Notes under the pieces: model-generated | Databases searched by the model: none | What the model was told of the DNA's origin: nothing | Seen by the model: the letters and a program-made list of their open reading frames with translations, nothing else | Translations under genes and position numbers: made by a program | Assembly (NCBI GenBank): GCA_050013795.1 | Contig: JBEKEO010000159.1 | Location: forward strand, 1 to 7,275 | DNA from: CAWHOW01 sp050013795 | Lineage (GTDB): Bacteria > Bacteroidota > Bacteroidia > Bacteroidales > CG2-30-32-10 | Reading direction: 5' to 3' | Length of the DNA stretch: 7,275 nt | In this document: piece after piece, positions 5,927 to 7,275 of the stretch | Numbering within the stretch: the stretch's first letter is position 1 | Layout: the number at the start of each line of letters is the position of its first letter

Positions 5927-6865
5927 ATGTTTTCCGTCATTATCCCAATTTATAATAAAGCTCTTTATATTGCCAAAGCTGTTCAATCGGTGCTTGCTCA
6001 GACTTGTCAGGAATTTGAACTGATTGTGGTGAATGATGGCTCAACTGATGGAAGTTTGGAGGTGGTTCAACGGTTCAACGGTTCAACGGTTCGACAATTC
6101 AAAATAATAAATCAACCCAATGCAGGTGTAAGCATTGCCCGCAATAACGGAGTTAAAGCCGCGCAATACGATTATATTGCATTTTTGGATGCAGATGACT
6201 GGTGGGAACCAACATTTTTGGAAGAAATGAAAACGCTAATTGAAGAATTTTCTTCTGCTGGTGTTTATGGTTGTGAATATTATATTATCAAAAATGGCAA
6301 AAAAAGAATAGCTCCAATAGGAATAACACCAACTTTTGAAAAGGGATTAATTAATTATTTTAAAGTATATGTCAAAACACTTTGTATGCCATTGTGGACT
6401 GGCGCTGTCATTATAAAGAAAAGTGTATTTGAAGAAATTAAGTGTTTTAAACCACAATTGAAACTGGGCGAAGACTTTGATTTATGGTTTCGTATTGCAT
6501 TAAAATTCCCAGTAGCATTTTTGAATAAATCTTTAGCTTACTATAACCAGGATGTGGAATTGCAACATAGAGCAATAGGAGGGAAGTTATATGAACCAAG
6601 TGAGCACATGCTTTTCAGCGATTATGGAGAACTAAATAATAATGCTGATTTTGTCTTTTTATTTGAAAGATTATCATTATATAGTTTATTGCCTTATTAC
6701 CTGACCGGAAAAAATAAAAAAAAAGTTGATGGTATTTTATCAAAAATTGATTGGATGCAACATGAATTCAAGTACCAATTGTATTATCGGATTTTACCAA
6801 AAACAGTTATTAAATTGTGGATGAAATTTTTGAAAATTGGGGCAAAAATTAAGAGTTTGTTATGA
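5927..6865 (+). CDS. GT2 family glycosyltransferase with in-frame octamer repeat (classical DxD type)
   Basis: GT-A-fold glycosyltransferase of a different GT2 subgroup from the two other repeat-bearing genes. FSVIIPIYNKALYIAKAVQS (2-21) is the classical N-terminus, followed by VNDGSTDGS (35-43), QPNAGVSIARNNGV (63-76), FLDADDWW (86-93) with the metal-binding D88-A-D90, and LGEDFDLWFR with E182-D183 as probable catalytic acid/base region. The repeat array encodes QRFNGSTVRQF at residues 48-58. I chose the ATG at 5927 (312 residues) over an in-frame TTG four codons upstream, because ATG places Phe-Ser-Val at the usual distance from the first strand. Its stop overlaps the wecB start by four bases (ATGA), indicating translational coupling. 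By eye the first 90 or so codons are richer in G+C than the rest. Donor and acceptor are unknown. Confidence 0.93.
   Translation: MFSVIIPIYNKALYIAKAVQSVLAQTCQEFELIVVNDGSTDGSLEVVQRFNGSTVRQFKIINQPNAGVSIARNNGVKAAQYDYIAFLDADDWWEPTFLEEMKTLIEEFSSAGVYGCEYYIIKNGKKRIAPIGITPTFEKGLINYFKVYVKTLCMPLWTGAVIIKKSVFEEIKCFKPQLKLGEDFDLWFRIALKFPVAFLNKSLAYYNQDVELQHRAIGGKLYEPSEHMLFSDYGELNNNADFVFLFERLSLYSLLPYYLTGKNKKKVDGILSKIDWMQHEFKYQLYYRILPKTVIKLWMKFLKIGAKIKSLL
6068..6099 (+). repeat. Octanucleotide tandem repeat, 4 units, inside third GT2 gene
   Basis: Units one to three are identical CAACGGTT; unit four is CGACAATT. The preceding GGTT (6064-6067) matches half a unit, so 36 bp follow the period. The array starts at codon position 1 (codon 48), the same place in the fold as in the two other genes. 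With one unit fewer, the frame stops at 6145-6147; with one more, at 6105-6107. The G-containing flavour distinguishes it from the other arrays. Confidence 0.95.
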
Positions 6866-7275
6866 AAAAAATATTGCTTGTTTTTGGAACTCGTCCTGAA
6901 GCTATTAAAATGGCTCCATTGGTTATCTGTTTTAATAAACACCAAAATAAATTTAAAACCATTGTTTGTGTTACCGGTCAACACCGGCAAATGTTAGACC
7001 AGGTATTGTCTTTATTTGAAATTACTCCTGATTACGATTTGGATATTATGCAACCTGATCAGGATTTATTTGATGTGACTTCCCTTGTATTGCTTGGTAT
7101 GCGCGGCATACTTAAAAAAGTGCAACCCGATTTAGTGTTTGTGCAAGGTGATACAACAACTTCAACCGCTACGGCATTAGCGGCTTTTTATCAACATATT
7201 CCTGTTGCCCACATTGAAGCTGGCTTGAGGACTAATAATATATATAGTCCATTTCCGGAAGAAATGAATCGCCAG
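6862..7275 (+). CDS. wecB: UDP-N-acetylglucosamine 2-epimerase (non-hydrolysing), 3'-truncated
   Basis: Cytoplasmic enzyme interconverting UDP-GlcNAc and UDP-ManNAc, the supply step for ManNAc or ManNAcA residues in surface polysaccharides. The first 138 residues are present; the family is usually about 370-380 long, so roughly 240 are beyond the right edge. The motifs align closely with E. coli WecB as I remember it: VFGTRPEAIKMAPL (7-20) with K16, TGQHRQMLDQVLSLF followed by PDYDLDIMQP, VQGDTTTSTATALAAFYQ (94-111) with D97, HIEAGLRT (117-124) with E119, and SPFPEEMNRQ with E133. These match K15, D95, E117 and E131 of the E. coli enzyme. The start codon overlaps the stop of the preceding GT2 gene by four bases, so the two are co-translated. 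Hydrolysing (NeuC-type) relatives are less likely given the PEE motif and AGLRT block. Confidence 0.95.
   Translation, partial: MKKILLVFGTRPEAIKMAPLVICFNKHQNKFKTIVCVTGQHRQMLDQVLSLFEITPDYDLDIMQPDQDLFDVTSLVLLGMRGILKKVQPDLVFVQGDTTTSTATALAAFYQHIPVAHIEAGLRTNNIYSPFPEEMNRQ

Noticed and set aside
393..6099. N-x-S/T or D-S/T glycosylation sites encoded by the arrays (NNS, NDS, NGS, DST)
   Set aside because: These glycosyltransferases have no signal peptide and should be cytoplasmic, where such modification is not expected; the tripeptides follow automatically from the octamer.

Overview
The window is part of a surface-polysaccharide (O-antigen, capsule or exopolysaccharide) biosynthesis locus, very probably from a member of the Bacteroidota. 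The evidence is an AT-rich sequence (by eye about 30% GC), genes without clear Shine-Dalgarno sequences, a perfect match to the Bacteroidota -7 promoter motif TAnnTTTG in front of one gene, and GT2/FkbM/CatB-type gene content typical of such loci. All recognisable genes lie on the + strand, and both outer genes are cut by the window edges.

Layout. The window opens with the 3' end of an unidentified gene (2-232). A tight three-gene block follows: a GT2 glycosyltransferase (249-1067), a second GT-A-fold glycosyltransferase of a different subfamily (1069-2043) and a CatB-like hexapeptide O-acetyltransferase (2049-2726), with gaps of 16, 1 and 5 bp. A 406-bp intergenic stretch holds a nested inverted repeat and a promoter candidate. 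Next come a COG4627-like SAM methyltransferase (3133-3852), a second GT2 enzyme related to the first (3903-4742), an FkbM-family methyltransferase (4907-5785), a third GT2 enzyme of another subfamily (5927-6865) and, overlapping it by 4 bp, the 5' end of wecB for UDP-GlcNAc 2-epimerase (6862 to the edge). The four glycosyltransferases would build an oligosaccharide repeat unit, the acetyltransferase and two methyltransferases would decorate it, and WecB would supply UDP-ManNAc. No flippase, polymerase or other multi-spanning membrane protein is visible.

The most striking feature is an octanucleotide tandem repeat embedded in three of the four glycosyltransferase genes. Each has exactly four units of a CAACRRTT-like octamer (393-424, 4050-4081, 6068-6099), at the same codon phase and the same point of the GT-A fold: after the DGxSTD(G/S)S helix and before the next strand. 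Each gene has its own flavour of the unit (CAACGATT, CAACAATT or CAACGGTT). Eight is not a multiple of three, so gain or loss of a single unit would shift frame. I traced both shifted frames in all three genes, and every one reaches a stop within about 16 codons of the array, while a three-unit change would insert or delete eight residues. This has the form of a multi-gene contingency (phase-variation) or loop-diversification system acting on surface glycans. Actual variability cannot be shown from one sequence.
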